This document shows, piece by piece, positions 34,139 to 43,843 of a DNA stretch of 64,000 bases. A program made the translations under genes and the position numbers. The DNA is from Hydrocarboniphaga sp965279055. GTDB taxonomy: Bacteria; Pseudomonadota; Gammaproteobacteria; Nevskiales; Nevskiaceae. Numbering within the stretch: position 1 is the first letter of the stretch; each line of letters begins with the position of its first letter. Below the pieces are notes generated by a model that was given only the letters and a program-made list of their open reading frames with translations, was not told the DNA's origin and ran no database searches. Location of the stretch: assembly GCF_965279055.1 (NCBI RefSeq), contig NZ_OZ257125.1, positions 1,984,001 to 2,048,000 of the forward strand. The letters are read 5' to 3'.

Positions 34139-36957
34139 GGCGCGCCCGGCTCCACCAGCACCGGGCCGATCACACCCGAGGCCAGGTCGGGCTGCGACTC
34201 CAGCAGCAGGGTCATCGTGCGCCAGGCTGCGCCCTTGCCCAGAGGCAGCGACAGCGCGCCCGGCTCCGGCGTGGTCTTCATGCCGAGCTTCACGCCGTCG
34301 ACCCAGACCTCGGCCTTGCCGACGATCTCGCGGAACACCAAGTGGGCGCGGCCATCGTTGAGGTCGGTGCGCAGATGGATCGGTGCCCGGTAGCTGCGCC
34401 AGCGCAGGGCTTCGGGCGCCTGCTTCAGCGGCGGTTCGCCCCAGCCCCAGCTGTTCATGTCGTTGTCGGCGAGCATGCGGTTGGGGTCGGGGCGCTCGGC
34501 CTGCGGCGGCGAGATGCGCCACGATCCAAGCTTCACCACCGCCTTGGCTTCGGGCACTGCGGGAATGGCCGAGCCCGTCTGCAGCGCCAACACCGTCTCG
34601 GTGCTCTGCAGCCCGTCCGCCGTGGCACGCAGCTTCAGCTCGCCCTGTCCGTCGCGGCGGCCCTGCACGATCACCTGTGCCAGGCCGTTGTAGAGCTTGC
34701 GCTCGGGCGCCTTCTCGGACTCGTGCGAGTTCGGGTCGCCGTTACCGACGCCGATGATGTCGCCCGCGCCTGCGGTCTCAAAGCGCACCAGCAGGTTCGC
34801 GGTGGGCACCGGGCGGTTCTGCGCGTCGACCGCGCTCACCGTCACCGGTACCGCGTCCTGGCCGTTGCCGGCCAGCGCGGCGCGGTCGGGTGTCAGCACC
34901 AGACGCGCCGGAACGCCGCTGGTCTCGACGCCGTCGCGGCCAATCTCGGCGCCGTCGCGCAGCGCCACCGCTTCCAGCTTGCCGGGCGTGTAGGGCACCT
35001 GGAAGGTCGCCATCTCGTAGGGATCGACATCCTTCTCGCCGATGGCCTTGCCGTTGAGCAGCAGGCGCACGCGCGGCGCGTTGGTGGCGACGCGCACCTT
35101 GATGTCCTGGCCTTCGCGGCCGGGCCAGTTCCAGTGCGGCAACACTTTTACGATCGTGCGGTCCTTCAGCCACAGCGCCTGGCGGAAATAGAACGCGTTC
35201 TTCGGCAGGGCGCAGAGGTCGAGGATGCCGAAGAACGAGCTGACGCTGGGCCAGTTGTGCGGCGTCGGCTCGCCGCGGTAGTCGAGGCCGGTCCAGGCGA
35301 AGCCGCCGGCCAGGAACGGGCGCTCGTTGATCAGCTTCCAGCTGTTGCGCTGGGTCTGGCCCCAGTTGACGGCGTCGTCGTCGTAGCTGGCGATCAGGTG
35401 CTTGTCCGGGTCGGTGGTGTACTCGCCGCGCGACATCAGCGCGGAGGTGTCCTCGGAGCTGAACACCGGCTTGTTCGGGAATTCCTTGTGGAAGTGGTCG
35501 TATTCCCAGACCTGGTAGTTGATGCCGGCGACGTCGAGCACCTGTGCCGCGTTCATTTCGGCGAACAGCCCGCCGTGCATCGCCGCCGTCACCGGGCGCG
35601 TGGTATCGAGCGCCTTGACTGCGGCGACCATGCGGCGCGCGATCTCGTAGCCGATGCGCGTGCCCTGCAGCGTCTCTTCGTTGAAGATCGACCAGAGGAT
35701 CACGCTCGGGCGGTTGCGGTCGCGCCGCACCAGCCACTGCATCTGCGGCAGATAGTCGGTCGAAGGATTGAAGTTGCGGTTCTCGTCCATGACCAGCAGG
35801 CCGAGGCGGTCGCACAGGTCCAGCACCTCGGCGGCCGGCGCGTTGTGGGCGAAGCGGATGGCGTTGACGCCCATCGCCTTCAGCTGCCGCAGGCGGAATT
35901 CCCAGATCGAATCGGGAACCGCGACGCCGACGCCGGCGTGGTCCTGGTGAATGGCGACGCCCTGCAGCTTGGTTGGCTTGTCGTTGAGGTAGAAGCCGGT
36001 ATTGGCGTCGAAGCGGATGCTGCGAAAGCCGGTGTGGATCTCGGTGCTGTCCAGTTCCTTCGCAGCTTCGCGCAGCGTGGCGCGCACGCGGTACAGCTCG
36101 GGCTTGTCCACCGACCAGAGGCGCGGGTTGCGCACCGCCAGTTCCATGCGCCCGGTGGCCTTGTCCAAGGCGCCGACCCGCACGCGCGTGCTGCCCTTGG
36201 CGACGACGGCGCCAGCGGGGTCGAACACGGTGACGTCGAGCTGTGCGCTGCGCGCCGCCTCGGCGCTGCTTTCCACTTCCACTTCCACCGGTAGCGTCCA
36301 GCGCCGGCCTTTCAGCACCGGGTTGGCGTGGATGCCGTCGGTGGCGATATGCACCGCGTCGCGCTTGACCAGCCAGGCGTGGCGGTAGATGCCGGCGCCT
36401 TCGTACCACCAGCCTTCCATCACCTGGGCGTCGACGCGCACGGCGATGGTGTTCACCTCCTCGCCGTAGCGCAGGTAGGGCGTGATGTCGATGTAGCGGC
36501 CGTTGTAGCCCGACCAGTTGCGGTTGACGACGATGCCGTTGATCCACACGGTGCTGTGCGTGGCGATGGCGTCGAACTGCAGTTCGATATGGCGCCCGAT
36601 GTCCGAGTTGGGCAACGTGAAGTAGCGCCGGTACCAGCCGATGCCGCGCGGTCGGTAGCCCTGGCCGCGGTCCTGCTCGGCCTGGAAGGGGCCTTCCACC
36701 GCCCAGTCGTGCGGTAGCTTGACGCGGCGCCACTGTGAATCGTCGTAGTCGGTATTCGCCGGGCCTTGCGCTTCGCCGGCCTTTGCGTTGGCGTAGCTCG
36801 CGCCGTGGCCCTTGATCTCGGGCAGCGGCACGTCGCCCTGCAGGAAGCGCCAGCCCTCGTCCAGCGACAGGCGCTCGCGCGAGGCCGCCCCGGCCGGCGC
36901 GGCAAACGCCACGAGCAGGGCGATGAAGACACCGTACCAACGCGTGCTTTGCTTCAT
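34135..36957 (-). CDS. GH2 glycosidase (beta-galactosidase type) with C-terminal binding-like domain
   Basis: 940 aa exported enzyme; signal peptide 1-24 ends at 'APAGAAS'. GH2 jelly roll, Ig-like and barrel domains with acid/base E427 in 'SIFNEET' and nucleophile E502 in 'SSEDTS'. After the DUF4982-type and Ig-like domains an extra beta-sandwich of about 130 residues ('DMNSWGWGEPP...') closes the protein, related to the domain that is inserted inside the GH2 at 23345. The ATG at 36957 overlaps the stop of a truncated GH5-like leader by 4 bases, and no Shine-Dalgarno sequence precedes it, so translation probably depends on that upstream fragment. Confidence 0.9.
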   Translation of the reverse strand: MKQSTRWYGVFIALLVAFAAPAGAASRERLSLDEGWRFLQGDVPLPEIKGHGASYANAKAGEAQGPANTDYDDSQWRRVKLPHDWAVEGPFQAEQDRGQGYRPRGIGWYRRYFTLPNSDIGRHIELQFDAIATHSTVWINGIVVNRNWSGYNGRYIDITPYLRYGEEVNTIAVRVDAQVMEGWWYEGAGIYRHAWLVKRDAVHIATDGIHANPVLKGRRWTLPVEVEVESSAEAARSAQLDVTVFDPAGAVVAKGSTRVRVGALDKATGRMELAVRNPRLWSVDKPELYRVRATLREAAKELDSTEIHTGFRSIRFDANTGFYLNDKPTKLQGVAIHQDHAGVGVAVPDSIWEFRLRQLKAMGVNAIRFAHNAPAAEVLDLCDRLGLLVMDENRNFNPSTDYLPQMQWLVRRDRNRPSVILWSIFNEETLQGTRIGYEIARRMVAAVKALDTTRPVTAAMHGGLFAEMNAAQVLDVAGINYQVWEYDHFHKEFPNKPVFSSEDTSALMSRGEYTTDPDKHLIASYDDDAVNWGQTQRNSWKLINERPFLAGGFAWTGLDYRGEPTPHNWPSVSSFFGILDLCALPKNAFYFRQALWLKDRTIVKVLPHWNWPGREGQDIKVRVATNAPRVRLLLNGKAIGEKDVDPYEMATFQVPYTPGKLEAVALRDGAEIGRDGVETSGVPARLVLTPDRAALAGNGQDAVPVTVSAVDAQNRPVPTANLLVRFETAGAGDIIGVGNGDPNSHESEKAPERKLYNGLAQVIVQGRRDGQGELKLRATADGLQSTETVLALQTGSAIPAVPEAKAVVKLGSWRISPPQAERPDPNRMLADNDMNSWGWGEPPLKQAPEALRWRSYRAPIHLRTDLNDGRAHLVFREIVGKAEVWVDGVKLGMKTTPEPGALSLPLGKGAAWRTMTLLLESQPDLASGVIGPVLVEPGAP

Positions 36958-37190
36958 GCCATCCAGCCGAGCCTGATACGAGCGGCGAGCGCCTGCGCCG
37001 TACTCGTCATGCCCGAAGCATCCGGCGCGATCGGGTGGCTGTTGTAGCTCGGATAAAGCCGGCCCGGCCCAGGCGAAGCTGCGGGTAAGGTCGAGCCGCC
37101 GCCGGCACAGCTCGCGAGACCTGCGGGCACGAAAGCGTAGCCGGCGGCCTGAAGAAACTTGCGGCGATGGTGATCGAAGCCGTGTTTCAT
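36954..37190 (-). pseudogene. Truncated GH5-like endoglucanase leader (Tat/lipoprotein signal plus start of mature region)
   Basis: A 78-codon frame with a good ribosome-binding site (AAGGA) starts with a twin-arginine-like signal ('HHRRKFLQAAG') and a lipobox-like 'LASC' (C28). It then reads 'GMTSTAQALAARIRLGW'. This matches the beginning of GH5 endoglucanases, which continue with a conserved 'NIGNTLE'; here it instead ends 'GWMA' and a stop. The stop overlaps the start of the GH2 gene. The catalytic domain is gone. The fragment may still be translated and serve as a coupling leader for GH2. Confidence 0.65.
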
Positions 37191-37311
37191 TGGTTGATTC
37201 CTTCGCGGTGCAAAGCGGCAGGCTCAGAAGCCCTGAGAGCCTGGCGCTGCATGCGTCTGTTTGAGGGACCCGCCGCGACCGGAAAAGCCTGTCGGCTTAC
37301 CGGCCGCCGTT

Positions 37312-38895
37312 TCATTGCGCAGGAACCAGCGTCACCAAGCCGACATCGTTGCTGTGCATCGGCATCGCGATTTGTGCGGTTCCGTTCTGGCCGACCGCGA
37401 TCGTGCGTTCGGTTTCCGGCCGATCCCGCGTCAGGTTCTGCAGCTGCTGGAGCTGGGCGGGTGCCAGCTTCGCGGGCGCGCCCATTTCGATATAGGCCGA
37501 GTAGGCGTCGTTGGTCTTGTAACCCGTGCGATAAATCTTCAGCGCGTAGCTGCCCGGTGCCAGGCCCGCGAGCTTGATCTTGATCGGGGCAGACTTCTTG
37601 TTCGGCACCAGCTTGCTGAAGAAGCTGCCGTTGCTGTGGCCTTTCTGGTCAGGCAACTGGAAGTCCCAGACCACTGCCGCCACCGACTTGCCGTCATAGG
37701 CCGCCCATACCTGCTTGTCGGCAGCGGGAATCTCGTTGCCCTTGAGGGCGTTGAGGTACTTGTACGCAAACCAGCTCGCCTTGCGGACGCCGTCCTGGGT
37801 CATCAGGCCGAAGCCGCCGTGGAAGGCGTTGCCGGGAGGGCCCGGCTCCTCGAACAGGTCGGAATAAACCCAGTAGCTCATGCCCTGGGCGATGCCTTGC
37901 GTGCCTTTGAGCTTGCTGATGATGTACGGCGCGGCAACGTAGGAATCGTGGCTCAGATCGCGCGGGTTGTAGCTGGTGCTCCACTCGGAGAAGAACAGCG
38001 GCAGGCCCGGCAAATGCGACGCTTCGATCTGGCCGCGAACCTTCTGCACGTCGCCGATGATGGCGTTCGGATTGGGCGAGAGCTGAAGGTCCATCTTGCC
38101 TTCTTCGTCGAGGTAGCCGTAGTCGACGCCGTAGGTGTGGGTGGTGATGAAATCGACCGGCGTATGCGTCGCCTTGGCGTAGGCCAGCAGCTCCGGTACC
38201 CAGGCCGCGCCGGCCGTCGACGGTCCGCCGACGCGCAGTTGCGGGTCGACCGCCTTGAGCGTGCGCGCCGTCAGGCCATACAGCGCGAAATACGCTTCCT
38301 GATCACCGTATTGCCAGAAGCCGTCGAGGTTGGGTTCGTTCCACACCTCGAAGTACCAGCTGCGCACTTCGGCAATGCCGTAGCGGTCGATCAGGTGGCG
38401 CGCGAAGGCGTCGATCAGCTGCTTCCACAGATCCAGGCGCGGGTGCGAGGTATTGCCCTTCCAGTAGAAAATGGTCTGGTCCGAAGTCTTGATCGCCGAC
38501 GGCGTGAAGCCCAGTTCGATGAAGGGCCTGATGCCCATCTTGAGCATGCCGTCGTAGAGCTGATCGATCTTGGTCCAGTCGTAGACCAGCTTCTTGTCGA
38601 CCATCTTCACGGTGCCCAGATCGTCGTGGAAGATGTCGTGGAAGCGGATGTAGCGGAAGCCCAGTTCTTCGGCCGCGATCTTCAGCTGCACCTGGTTGGC
38701 GTCGCGGATGGTCGTCCCGGAATAGTCGGCGCCGACCGACAGGTCGAAAGAGCGGTCGACCGGTTTCGTGGCCTGGCGGACATCGAGTTCGACCTGGCGG
38801 GCACTGGCCGGTTGCGCGAAGACGCCCAGCGCCGATCCCGCGAGGCCCGCGGCCAGCAGCAGAGTCGACGCGCGACGAGAAATTTCGGATTTCAT
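37312..38895 (-). CDS. GH39 beta-xylosidase-like glycosidase
   Basis: 527 aa exported enzyme; signal peptide about 1-32 ends at 'ASARQ'. The GH39 barrel shows the acid/base E187 in 'EVWNEPN' and the nucleophile E304 in 'FSEWSTS'. The C-terminal beta domain (about 420-527) is family-typical. Would remove beta-xylose from xylooligosaccharides; alpha-L-iduronidase-like or other GH39 activities are less likely here. It lies 40 bases after GH42 and 121 bases before the GH5-like fragment. Xylose released would feed the SDR/lactonase/dehydratase route encoded in the same run. Confidence 0.88.
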   Translation of the reverse strand: MKSEISRRASTLLLAAGLAGSALGVFAQPASARQVELDVRQATKPVDRSFDLSVGADYSGTTIRDANQVQLKIAAEELGFRYIRFHDIFHDDLGTVKMVDKKLVYDWTKIDQLYDGMLKMGIRPFIELGFTPSAIKTSDQTIFYWKGNTSHPRLDLWKQLIDAFARHLIDRYGIAEVRSWYFEVWNEPNLDGFWQYGDQEAYFALYGLTARTLKAVDPQLRVGGPSTAGAAWVPELLAYAKATHTPVDFITTHTYGVDYGYLDEEGKMDLQLSPNPNAIIGDVQKVRGQIEASHLPGLPLFFSEWSTSYNPRDLSHDSYVAAPYIISKLKGTQGIAQGMSYWVYSDLFEEPGPPGNAFHGGFGLMTQDGVRKASWFAYKYLNALKGNEIPAADKQVWAAYDGKSVAAVVWDFQLPDQKGHSNGSFFSKLVPNKKSAPIKIKLAGLAPGSYALKIYRTGYKTNDAYSAYIEMGAPAKLAPAQLQQLQNLTRDRPETERTIAVGQNGTAQIAMPMHSNDVGLVTLVPAQ

Positions 38896-38935
38896 GTTGT
38901 GCTTCCCGAGTGGAAAAAGGACGCGGCGTTGACGA

Positions 38936-40993
38936 TCACTCGACCAGATCGACGCCTAGTGGGTCGAGCTGGAGCTTGCCGTTCCAGGTCTTGCCCGTAA
39001 GAAGGCCTTTCTTGCGGCCTTGAAGGACGAGGTCTTGGGTTTGCGTTGTCGTGTTGACGTACAGCGTCCGGCCATCGACGACTCGCGCATACACGCCTTC
39101 CGGCGTCTTCGGGCCCGGCTCGACACCGATCTGCGCATACAGGCTGCGATACAGCGGCTCAAGGATCGAAGGCTGGGCCGGCGTGGCGAGATAGATCGCT
39201 TTACCCTTGCCGAAGTTGTTGACGGTCACCACCGGCGGCTTGCCGTCGACGTTCGAGAAGCGCGCCATCACTTTCGCTGTCGATGGCTCCAGAACTTCAT
39301 AGAAGTTGATCGAGGTCTCGAAAGCCTTGCCGTCGATTTCACCGCTCAGCGCTGCCGGCGTGCGGTAGAACTCGCTGGTGCGCAGGCCGAAGACGTCGGA
39401 GAGCCGGCCCGGCAGCGGCGTGTTGAACCACTGGTTGTTCTCGTTCACCTTGGCCGAGAACGCGGTCATGATCACCGTGCCGCCGTTGCGCACATAGTTG
39501 CGGATGTTGTCGGCCGCGGTCTGGTCCATCAGGTACAGCCCCGGTACGACGACCAGCTTGTAGCGGCTCAGGTCCTCGTGGCCGATATTGATGACCGCGA
39601 CGTCGATGTTGTCCTTGTACAGCGGCGAGAACGCGTTGTGCTCCTGGACCATGTACGGCGTCGTGATGTAGGGACGCACCGTCGCCGAGATCGAGGGGTT
39701 GCTCGGGTTCGACGCGGTCCGGGTCTCGAACGAATAGGCGATCGCGATCGCAGGCTTGACCTCGCGCGGGAAGCCGAGCTTCTGCAGCGTCTTGAACTCC
39801 TTGGCGATGGTCGCGAATTCACCCAGCTTCCATGAAGGCGTGTCGTCGTGATCGAGCAGGCCGAACAGCGCCTGCTCCTCGCCGCCGAGGTGGCTGTTGA
39901 AGGTCCAGGCCAGCACGCCCTGTCCGCTGTTGAGCAGCCCGAAGTGCGCCCACATGCGCGAGCGGCCCTTGGAGCCGTAGAAGCCGGGGCCGCCGGCCTG
40001 GAACTCGTTGAACCACACCGAGGTCAGCAGCGTGCCCTTCATCATCATCGTTTCGAAGGCGCCGCTGATCGCATCGCCGGCGTAATAGCCGAAAGCACCG
40101 TAGCTGACGTAATCCCTGTAGCTCGAAAGGTAGTCGAAGCCGCGGCGTTCGCTGCTGTCCCAGAGATTGGAGATCGACGGCTTGTCCGGCGCGTTTTTGC
40201 GGCGTGCATGTTCGAGATCCGTCAGCACACCGATCGCGACATCCGACCAGTAGCGGCGCAGATCGAGATACCGCTCGAACGGGCCGGGCCCGTTGCCATT
40301 GGGCATCTCGATCTGGCCCCAGGACGTCAGCGTGCGTGACCAGCGCTGCGTCGCCCAGGCCTTGTTCAAGGCGTCGAGACTGCTGTACTTCTTCTGCAGC
40401 CACGCAACGAAGCGTTCACGGTCGGCGTCCGAGTACGACATGAAGCCATTGCCGATCTCGTTGTTGTAGCCGAACGCGATGACGCCCGGATCCTTGCCGT
40501 AACGCTTCGTCATCGCTTCGGCCAGGTCCTTCACCAGCCGGCGGTAGTCCGGATCGCTGATGTTGTCCATGTAGCGTTCTGCGGCCTGCAGCCGGCCGCC
40601 TTCCTGCGTCACCAGATCGACACCCGGATACTTGTGATGCAGCCACGGCGGTGCCGGCTGGCCGGGGATGTCGACGATGACCTTGATGCCGTTGGCCTGC
40701 ATTTCCTTCAGCACGGCGTCGAACTTGTCGAAGGTGAAAACGCCTTCCGCCGGCTGGAAATAATCCCAGGACAAATCGCCCATGCGGACGACGCTGAATC
40801 CCGCCTTCTTCATCAGCGCGATGTCGCGATGGATCTGTTCGGGGGTGCGGTCCACCGGCTGGTAGTTGGCGCCGACGAAGAGCTGTCCCGCGCCGGGCCA
40901 GTTCGGATGGCCGACGGCGTTCTGGGCGTCTGCGGTGCCGGTGAGCGCGGCCAGCAGCGCAACCACCACGACGAGGGTGTGCCTCAGCTTCAT
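38936..40993 (-). CDS. GH42 beta-galactosidase
   Basis: 685 aa exported enzyme; signal peptide 1-23 ends at 'TADAQ'. GH42 barrel with acid/base E179 in 'GYNNEIG' and nucleophile E330 in 'WFNEFQAG', a trimerisation-type alpha/beta domain (about 410-610) and a small C-terminal beta domain. Start 40993 has AGGAGAGGAG. A GH42 N-terminal fragment at 29072-29287 is a partial paralogue. The exported form is less usual than the cytoplasmic GH42 of lactic bacteria and suits galactan or xyloglucan side chains in the periplasm or outside. It opens the glycosidase part of the run, 143 bases after the lactonase gene. Confidence 0.9.
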   Translation of the reverse strand: MKLRHTLVVVVALLAALTGTADAQNAVGHPNWPGAGQLFVGANYQPVDRTPEQIHRDIALMKKAGFSVVRMGDLSWDYFQPAEGVFTFDKFDAVLKEMQANGIKVIVDIPGQPAPPWLHHKYPGVDLVTQEGGRLQAAERYMDNISDPDYRRLVKDLAEAMTKRYGKDPGVIAFGYNNEIGNGFMSYSDADRERFVAWLQKKYSSLDALNKAWATQRWSRTLTSWGQIEMPNGNGPGPFERYLDLRRYWSDVAIGVLTDLEHARRKNAPDKPSISNLWDSSERRGFDYLSSYRDYVSYGAFGYYAGDAISGAFETMMMKGTLLTSVWFNEFQAGGPGFYGSKGRSRMWAHFGLLNSGQGVLAWTFNSHLGGEEQALFGLLDHDDTPSWKLGEFATIAKEFKTLQKLGFPREVKPAIAIAYSFETRTASNPSNPSISATVRPYITTPYMVQEHNAFSPLYKDNIDVAVINIGHEDLSRYKLVVVPGLYLMDQTAADNIRNYVRNGGTVIMTAFSAKVNENNQWFNTPLPGRLSDVFGLRTSEFYRTPAALSGEIDGKAFETSINFYEVLEPSTAKVMARFSNVDGKPPVVTVNNFGKGKAIYLATPAQPSILEPLYRSLYAQIGVEPGPKTPEGVYARVVDGRTLYVNTTTQTQDLVLQGRKKGLLTGKTWNGKLQLDPLGVDLVE

Positions 40994-41136
40994 TCTCCTC
41001 TCCTGAACATTCTAGTAATGGCGCCCGGCACGAACGTGCGAACCAGGCGCTTTGCGAGCGGTGCTCATCTTCCGGAAACGATCCTCACGTAGCGCGAGGC
41101 CGGAACAGCAAAGCCGTTCAATCAACCAACATCGGT

Positions 41137-42033
41137 CTAACCAGCGAAGTACCCTGCGCGAATGCCGGCGACATCCAGCTCCACCGCGAACAGCGCACCG
41201 GCGAGCGGTTGCGCTTCCAGCTCGGCGGCGCTCAGATCGCCTATGGCGCTGCTGATGTAAAGCGTCTTCAGTTCGGGGCCGCCGAACGCGCAGTTGGTGA
41301 TGTTGCGAGCCGGCAGCTCGATGCGTGCGAGCAGGCTGGCGTCGGGTGCGTGGCAGGTGACGCAGGCGCCGTCCCAATGGGCGATCCAGATGCGGCCGTC
41401 GGCGTCGGTGGTCATGCCGTCGGGCTTGCCGTCACCGGCGCCGAATTTCAGCCACGGGCGCTTGGCGCCCAGCGTTCCGGTTTCGGGGTCGAAGTCGAAG
41501 ACGCTGATCTCGCCGTGGCCGGTTTCGGTGAAGTACATGCTGCGCTGGTCCGGCGACCAGGTCGGGCCGTTGGAGATGTGTACGCTGTCCTGGTGGCGCG
41601 AGCAGGCGCCGTCCGCATCGTAGCGGTACAGCGCACCGCTGGACTCCACGCAGGCGTAGTCCATCGTGCCGCCCCAGAATCGGCCGCGAGCATCGCATTT
41701 GCCGTCATTGAAACGGTTGCCGCTGCGTTCCAACTCCGGCGCGTGAAGCTTATGCAGGACGCCAGTATCGGGATCGAACAAAGCAAAATGCTGGCGCAGC
41801 GTGACGATCAGTCCCGGCTGCGCAGCGCGCTCGGCCACCGCGGAAATCTCTTCGTCGAAAGTCCAGCTACGGCGCTCGTCACTGGCCGGCGTGTATCGGT
41901 GCAGGCGCCGTCCCAGGATGTCGACGAAATACAGCGCCTGCTGCCGCTCCGACCACAGCGTGCCTTCGCCCAGCATCGCACCGACCGGCCAGATGCACCG
42001 GACTGCTGAGATCGCTTGCGGAGCAGGGCGCAT
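41137..42033 (-). CDS. SMP-30/gluconolactonase family sugar lactonase
   Basis: 298 aa cytoplasmic beta-propeller hydrolase that opens sugar-1,4-lactones. Metal-site residues expected for the family are visible in 'GEGTLW', 'NRFNDGKC', 'SNGPTWS' and 'GKPDGMT'. It lies 11 bases after the IlvD-type dehydratase and in the same operon as the semialdehyde dehydrogenase, which makes it the likely arabinono- or xylonolactonase of an oxidative pentose pathway. D-galactonolactone is an alternative substrate. Ends 143 bases before GH42; that gap holds a short GCACG-AA-CGTGC palindrome (41028-41039) and possibly a secondary promoter. Confidence 0.9.
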   Translation of the reverse strand: MRPAPQAISAVRCIWPVGAMLGEGTLWSERQQALYFVDILGRRLHRYTPASDERRSWTFDEEISAVAERAAQPGLIVTLRQHFALFDPDTGVLHKLHAPELERSGNRFNDGKCDARGRFWGGTMDYACVESSGALYRYDADGACSRHQDSVHISNGPTWSPDQRSMYFTETGHGEISVFDFDPETGTLGAKRPWLKFGAGDGKPDGMTTDADGRIWIAHWDGACVTCHAPDASLLARIELPARNITNCAFGGPELKTLYISSAIGDLSAAELEAQPLAGALFAVELDVAGIRAGYFAG

Positions 42034-42044
42034 TGCTGCTGGCG

Positions 42045-43772
42045 TCAGTGCGAATCGCGCGGCACGGCGGAGCCGCTGCTACCGACCAGGAAGTCGAGGT
42101 CGGCGCCGAGATGCGCCTGCTGTACGTGCTCGACGTAGAGCTTGTACCAGCCGCGTTTCGGCTTCGGTGCCGGCTTCCATTCGGCGCGGCGGCGCGCCAG
42201 CTCCTGCTCCGAAACCTCGAGATGCAGGCGGCGCCGGCTGACGTCGAGTTCGATCATGTCGCCATCGCGCACCAGTGCCAGCGTGCCACCGGCCGCCGCT
42301 TCGGGCGAGGCATGCAGCACCACGGTGCCGTAGGCCGTGCCGCTCATGCGCGCATCGGAGACTCGCACCATGTCGGTGATACCCTTTTTCAGCACCTTGG
42401 TCGGCAATGGCATGTTGCCGACTTCGGCCATGCCGGGATAGCCCTTGGGGCCGCAGTTCTTCAGCACCAGCACGCAGTTTTCATCGACATCGAGTTCATC
42501 CAGATCGATGCGTGCGTGAAAATCTTCGATGTTCTCGAATACCACGGCGCGGCCGCGGTGCTGCAGCAGATGCGGCGACGCGGCGGAAGGCTTGATCACC
42601 GCACCATCGGGCGCGAGATTGCCCTTGAGCACGGCGATGCCGGCTTCGGTCTTGAAAGGATCGCTGACGGCGTGGATGACTTCACGGTTCCAGCACGGCG
42701 CGGATTCGATGTTCTCGCCGATGCTCTTGCCATTGACGGTCAGCGCATCGCGATGCAGGTATTGCAAAACTTCACGCATCACCGCGGGCAGCCCGCCCGC
42801 GTAGTAGAAGTCTTCCATCAGATATTTGCCCGAGGGCTGCAGATCGAGCAGGCAGGGCATTTCGGAGCCGAGTCGGTCCCAGTCTTCCAGCTTCAGATCC
42901 ACACCGATGCGGCCAGCGATCGCCAGCAGGTGGATCACGGCGTTGGTCGAGCCGCCGATCGCGGCATTGGTGCGGATTGCGTTCTCGAAAGCCTGGCGCG
43001 TGAGAATCTTGTCGATGGTCAGGTCCTGCTTGACCATTTCGACGATGCGCCGGCCGGTCATCTGGGCCAGGCGGTTGCGGCGCGTGTCCGCAGCGGGAAT
43101 CGCGGCGTTCTCGGGCAGCGACAAGCCCAGCGCTTCCACCATGCAGGCCATGGTCGAGGCGGTGCCCATCGTCATGCAGTTGCCCTTGGAGCGGTGCATG
43201 CAGCTTTCCGCCTCGACGAATTCCTGCTGCGTCATCTCGCCGGCGCGCACCATCTCCGACATCTTCCAGACGCCGGTGCCGGAACCGATGTCCTGGCCAC
43301 GCCACTTGCCGTTGAGCATCGGCCCGCCGGACAGGCCGATGGTCGGCAGGCCGACGCTGGCCGCGCCCATCACCAGCGAGGGCGTGGTCTTGTCGCAGCC
43401 CATCAGCAGCACCACGCCGTCGATGGGATTGCCGCGGATCGACTCCTCGACATCCATGCTGGCGAGGTTGCGGAACAGCATCGCGGTGGGACGTATCTGG
43501 GTCTCACCCAACGACATCACCGGGAATTCCAGCGGAAAACCGCCGGCTTCATAGACGCCGCGCTTGACGAACTCCGCCAGCTCGCGGAAGTGGCCGTTGC
43601 AGGGCGTCAGTTCCGACCAGGTATTGCAGATGCCGATGACCGGGCGGCCATCGAACTCGTCGTGCGGGTAGCCCTGGTTCTTGATCCAGCTGCGGTAGAT
43701 GAAGCCGCTCTTGCCCTCGTCGCCGAACCAGGCTTGGCTGCGGCGCTTGGGTTTGTTGTTATCGGTAGCCAT
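42045..43772 (-). CDS. IlvD/Edd-family sugar acid dehydratase (pentonate dehydratase type)
   Basis: 575 aa Fe-S dehydratase. The start at 43772 ('MATDNNKPKRR') is preferred over a Met 10 codons upstream because it fits the family N-terminus. Cysteines for the cluster lie in 'ICNTWSE', 'GCDKTTP' and 'GNCMTMGTAST'. Members of this branch convert L-arabinonate or D-xylonate to 2-keto-3-deoxy-pentonate, with some activity on galactonate or fuconate. The lactonase on one side and semialdehyde dehydrogenase on the other fix it in a Weimberg-type pathway. The broad substrate range makes it a second candidate for the missing L-fuconate dehydratase step. A palindrome at 43844-43859 lies in its upstream gap. 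Confidence 0.9.
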   Translation of the reverse strand: MATDNNKPKRRSQAWFGDEGKSGFIYRSWIKNQGYPHDEFDGRPVIGICNTWSELTPCNGHFRELAEFVKRGVYEAGGFPLEFPVMSLGETQIRPTAMLFRNLASMDVEESIRGNPIDGVVLLMGCDKTTPSLVMGAASVGLPTIGLSGGPMLNGKWRGQDIGSGTGVWKMSEMVRAGEMTQQEFVEAESCMHRSKGNCMTMGTASTMACMVEALGLSLPENAAIPAADTRRNRLAQMTGRRIVEMVKQDLTIDKILTRQAFENAIRTNAAIGGSTNAVIHLLAIAGRIGVDLKLEDWDRLGSEMPCLLDLQPSGKYLMEDFYYAGGLPAVMREVLQYLHRDALTVNGKSIGENIESAPCWNREVIHAVSDPFKTEAGIAVLKGNLAPDGAVIKPSAASPHLLQHRGRAVVFENIEDFHARIDLDELDVDENCVLVLKNCGPKGYPGMAEVGNMPLPTKVLKKGITDMVRVSDARMSGTAYGTVVLHASPEAAAGGTLALVRDGDMIELDVSRRRLHLEVSEQELARRRAEWKPAPKPKRGWYKLYVEHVQQAHLGADLDFLVGSSGSAVPRDSH

Positions 43773-43843
43773 GGGGTGCCCCAGATTTGGTCGCTGCGGC
43801 ACATGCTATAAACGCGGCGGATGCAAATATAATGAAACTTTGG

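Noticed and set aside
36954..37190. Small intact lipoprotein gene
   Set aside because: The mature part is the start of a GH5 enzyme and stops at the conserved GW just before the catalytic domain, so a truncated gene is the better reading.
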